This document shows, in pieces, positions 14,287 to 15,797 of a stretch of DNA of 15,797 nucleotides (position 1 is its first letter; every line of letters starts with the position of its first letter). The position numbers were made by a program, and so were the translations under genes. The notes below the pieces were generated by a model that was given only the letters and a program-made list of their open reading frames with translations, had not been told where the DNA came from and did no database searches. This stretch comes from Competibacteraceae bacterium UBA2792 (GTDB lineage: Bacteria > Pseudomonadota > Gammaproteobacteria > Competibacterales > Competibacteraceae), in the NCBI GenBank assembly GCA_002352125.1, contig DEHU01000128.1:1-15797 (forward strand), read 5' to 3'.

Positions 14287-15324
14287 ATGCTGTCTTTCAT
14301 GCAATTTCTCATTAACCACCGCCCATCACGTCTGCCAAGCTGGCGTATGGCGTTCGTCGTTGCAGGTATCGTGATCGTCAGTTGGGTCGTGCCGGCGGTC
14401 GCTGCGTCATCCTTCCAACAGGTTCCCGGTGTATATCGCCAGTTGGTCGGTTCGCTGCAAGTGACGGCGCTCTTTGACGGTGTGGTGATGCTGCCGCGCG
14501 GATATCTGCACGATCTTAGTTCGGCTAGTCTGGAGTCTTTGCTGGACCGTCGTTACGTACCGGAGTCTGCAAAGGGCTTACAAACGGCGGTGAATGCTTA
14601 CTTAGTGCACTGGGGAGAACATTGGACCCTTGTGGATACGGGCACCGCCAATTGTTTCGGGCCCGAATTGGGTCAGGTGCTGGATAATCTGCGTAGTGCC
14701 GGCCAGCGGCCTGAAGATATCGACACCGTGCTGCTCACGCACGCCCATCCTGACCACCTGTGCGGTCTCCTCGACCGGGAAGGACACATGGCCTATCCCA
14801 ACGCGACGGTTTGGCTCTCCGCTGAAGATGCAGATTATTGGTTGAACCCCGAGGCGCAGACAAAGGCGCCCGAAGCCATGCGAGGTCTTTTTGATATGGC
14901 CCGCCGGGCCGTCGCGCCCTACGAAGCGGCGGGTCGGTTTAAGCGCTTTACCAAAGACAACAAGTTTGCGCCAGGGATTACGGCATTGTCATCGCACGGT
15001 CATACGCCGGGACATACCTCTTGGTTTTTCGAGGGTGGCGATGGCCAGTATTTGCTGATTTGGGGCGATATCGTGCACTACCACGCAGTACAGTTCACGA
15101 ACCCGACCGCCTCGTTTGAGTTCGATAGTGACCGCCAGCAAGCCATTGCGACACGCCAAGCGTTGTTGGCGCGTGCGGCAGAGCAAGGTTGGTGGGTAGC
15201 CGGCGCGCATCTTCCGTTCCCCGGTCTCGGACATGTGCGTGTGGAACAATCCGGCGGCTATCGGTGGGTTCCTGCGGAGTTTTCGCCCATCCCTGCCGAG
15301 AACGAAGCGGTCCAGCATAAATAA
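14287..15324 (+). CDS. Exported metallo-beta-lactamase-fold hydrolase, lactonase-like
   Basis: A 345-residue zinc hydrolase probably delivered to the periplasm. The N-terminus has a long basic region and a hydrophobic core (MAFVVAGIVIVSWVVP, about residues 21-36) ending with a likely cleavage site after AVA at 37-39. Metal ligands are HAHPDH at 152-157, a histidine in HTPGHT (239-244), D261 in WGDIVHYH, and H308 in AHLPFPGLGH. The pattern, including VDTG at 116-119, resembles the stand-alone hydrolases that include YtnP-type quorum-quenching lactonases, but the substrate is not shown by the sequence. ATG 14287 follows GGAG (14274-14277) by nine bases; a TTG at 14269 lies upstream of that site and is rejected. 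It is the last gene of the dehydrogenase-regulator-hydrolase group and appears to have its own promoter. Confidence 0.9.
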   Translation: MLSFMQFLINHRPSRLPSWRMAFVVAGIVIVSWVVPAVAASSFQQVPGVYRQLVGSLQVTALFDGVVMLPRGYLHDLSSASLESLLDRRYVPESAKGLQTAVNAYLVHWGEHWTLVDTGTANCFGPELGQVLDNLRSAGQRPEDIDTVLLTHAHPDHLCGLLDREGHMAYPNATVWLSAEDADYWLNPEAQTKAPEAMRGLFDMARRAVAPYEAAGRFKRFTKDNKFAPGITALSSHGHTPGHTSWFFEGGDGQYLLIWGDIVHYHAVQFTNPTASFEFDSDRQQAIATRQALLARAAEQGWWVAGAHLPFPGLGHVRVEQSGGYRWVPAEFSPIPAENEAVQHK

Positions 15325-15354
15325 ATTTGCGGATTTGCTGCATACGCTTCCTCC

Positions 15355-15387
15355 AACCGCCCATCCGACGTTGAAGAATGGGCGGTT
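15355..15387 (+). terminator. Hairpin after the hydrolase gene, possible terminator
   Basis: AACCGCCCAT at 15355-15364 pairs perfectly with ATGGGCGGTT at 15378-15387, a 10-bp stem with a 13-base loop, about 30 bases after the hydrolase stop. The sequence after the stem (CTGTTAG) is not a T run, so it is at best a weak or factor-assisted terminator. Its position right after the gene is the main argument. Confidence 0.4.
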
Positions 15388-15797
15388 CTGTTAGATAGGT
15401 CAGTTCGATCCCGTAACTGTCCATGACTTTCAGCAGGTTAGGTGTCACCAAGAACAGCGATGCCAACTGCTTGGCGGGGCTTGGACTATCGGCACAATCG
15501 GGGTCTGCTCGAACAGATGGGGAGAAGCGGCCGGTGATCCTGCGCCAGCCAGCGATAGAGCGCCAGATAGACCTCTCGCCGTCGCGACCGCATGGCCCGG
15601 CCAGACCCTTGAGCCCATCGGCTCGAAGTTTTCGCGCGAACATCCGCCGCGCCTTGCCGGTCGTTGCTGACGAGTATAGTTGCCGCAAGCGAATCGATTG
15701 CGTCCATAAATCTTGCAGGGGTTTGAAACAACATACTCGCTCGATTGGGGGATCGGTTGGCGATCCGTTTTCCGCGATAATCGTTTACAATCCCCGC
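15388..15797. other. Right-hand end, no convincing gene
   Basis: Frames of 82 and 197 codons are open on the minus strand in this stretch. The longer runs antisense into the hydrolase gene and neither has a ribosome site. The products are rich in R and S, read like non-coding translation and match no family I know. Codon-like order is lost between frames, which would fit a decayed gene, but I cannot identify one. A small palindrome GGATCG-GTTGG-CGATCC lies at 15750-15766, and TACAAT at 15785-15790 may belong to the promoter of a gene beyond the edge. Confidence 0.4.

Noticed and set aside
15095..15688. Open frame of 197 codons on the minus strand
   Set aside because: It runs antisense through the 3' end of the well-supported hydrolase gene, has no ribosome site, and its product matches no family I recognise.
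15750..15771. Six-bp hairpin followed by GTTTT at the right end, like an intrinsic terminator
   Set aside because: The stem is short and no gene ends nearby whose transcript it would stop, so palindromic chance is as likely.

Overview
The window (15.8 kb, moderately GC-rich, densely coded apart from a few AT-richer gaps) looks like chromosome of a gammaproteobacterium. The best lineage marker is a gene of the Rsd/AlgQ family (anti-sigma-70 regulators), a family known from gammaproteobacteria. Lgt, TsaB and a DeaD-type helicase with a DbpA-like RNA-binding tail fit the same reading. I cannot name a genus. I see no tRNA, rRNA, CRISPR array, intact insertion sequence or prophage gene.

Layout. 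(1) 1-983, minus strand: the 5' part of trpD, cut by the window edge, and a complete trpG, forming a tryptophan operon with a likely promoter near 1039-1066. (2) 984-2222: mostly non-coding, with one small credible gene of 64 codons at 1450-1644. (3) 2223-3011: lgt, lipoprotein diacylglyceryl transferase. (4) 3012-3659: non-coding; its second half holds an AT-rich nested inverted-repeat structure (3360-3592). (5) 3660-6902: a large membrane-anchored PAS-GAF-PAS-PAS-GGDEF-EAL protein of cyclic-di-GMP signalling, with a GSDEF variant, an intact inhibitory-site motif and a complete-looking EAL active site. (6) 7016-10768: DUF2062 membrane protein, DEAD-box RNA helicase, glutathione S-transferase-like protein and TsaB; the last two look translationally coupled. 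(7) 10882-11355: rsd/algQ-like gene, converging on a radical SAM gene (11357-12238, minus) with one base between their stop codons. (8) 12443-15324: a same-strand group of short-chain dehydrogenase, AraC-family regulator and exported metallo-beta-lactamase-fold hydrolase. (9) 15325-15797: no convincing gene; a 10-bp-stem hairpin lies just after the hydrolase.

The most distinctive region is group (8). A 7-bp sequence is repeated directly exactly 21 bp apart, upstream of the hydrolase, with its downstream copy where a -35 element would be. That is the classical arrangement for an AraC-type activator. A separate inverted repeat lies just upstream of the regulator's preferred start. I infer a small self-contained inducible catabolic or detoxification unit, perhaps lactone or quorum-signal degradation. 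Its substrate cannot be read from the sequence. The other accessory-looking item is the nested inverted-repeat structure in front of the cyclic-di-GMP gene, which may be a decayed miniature mobile element or a structured leader.
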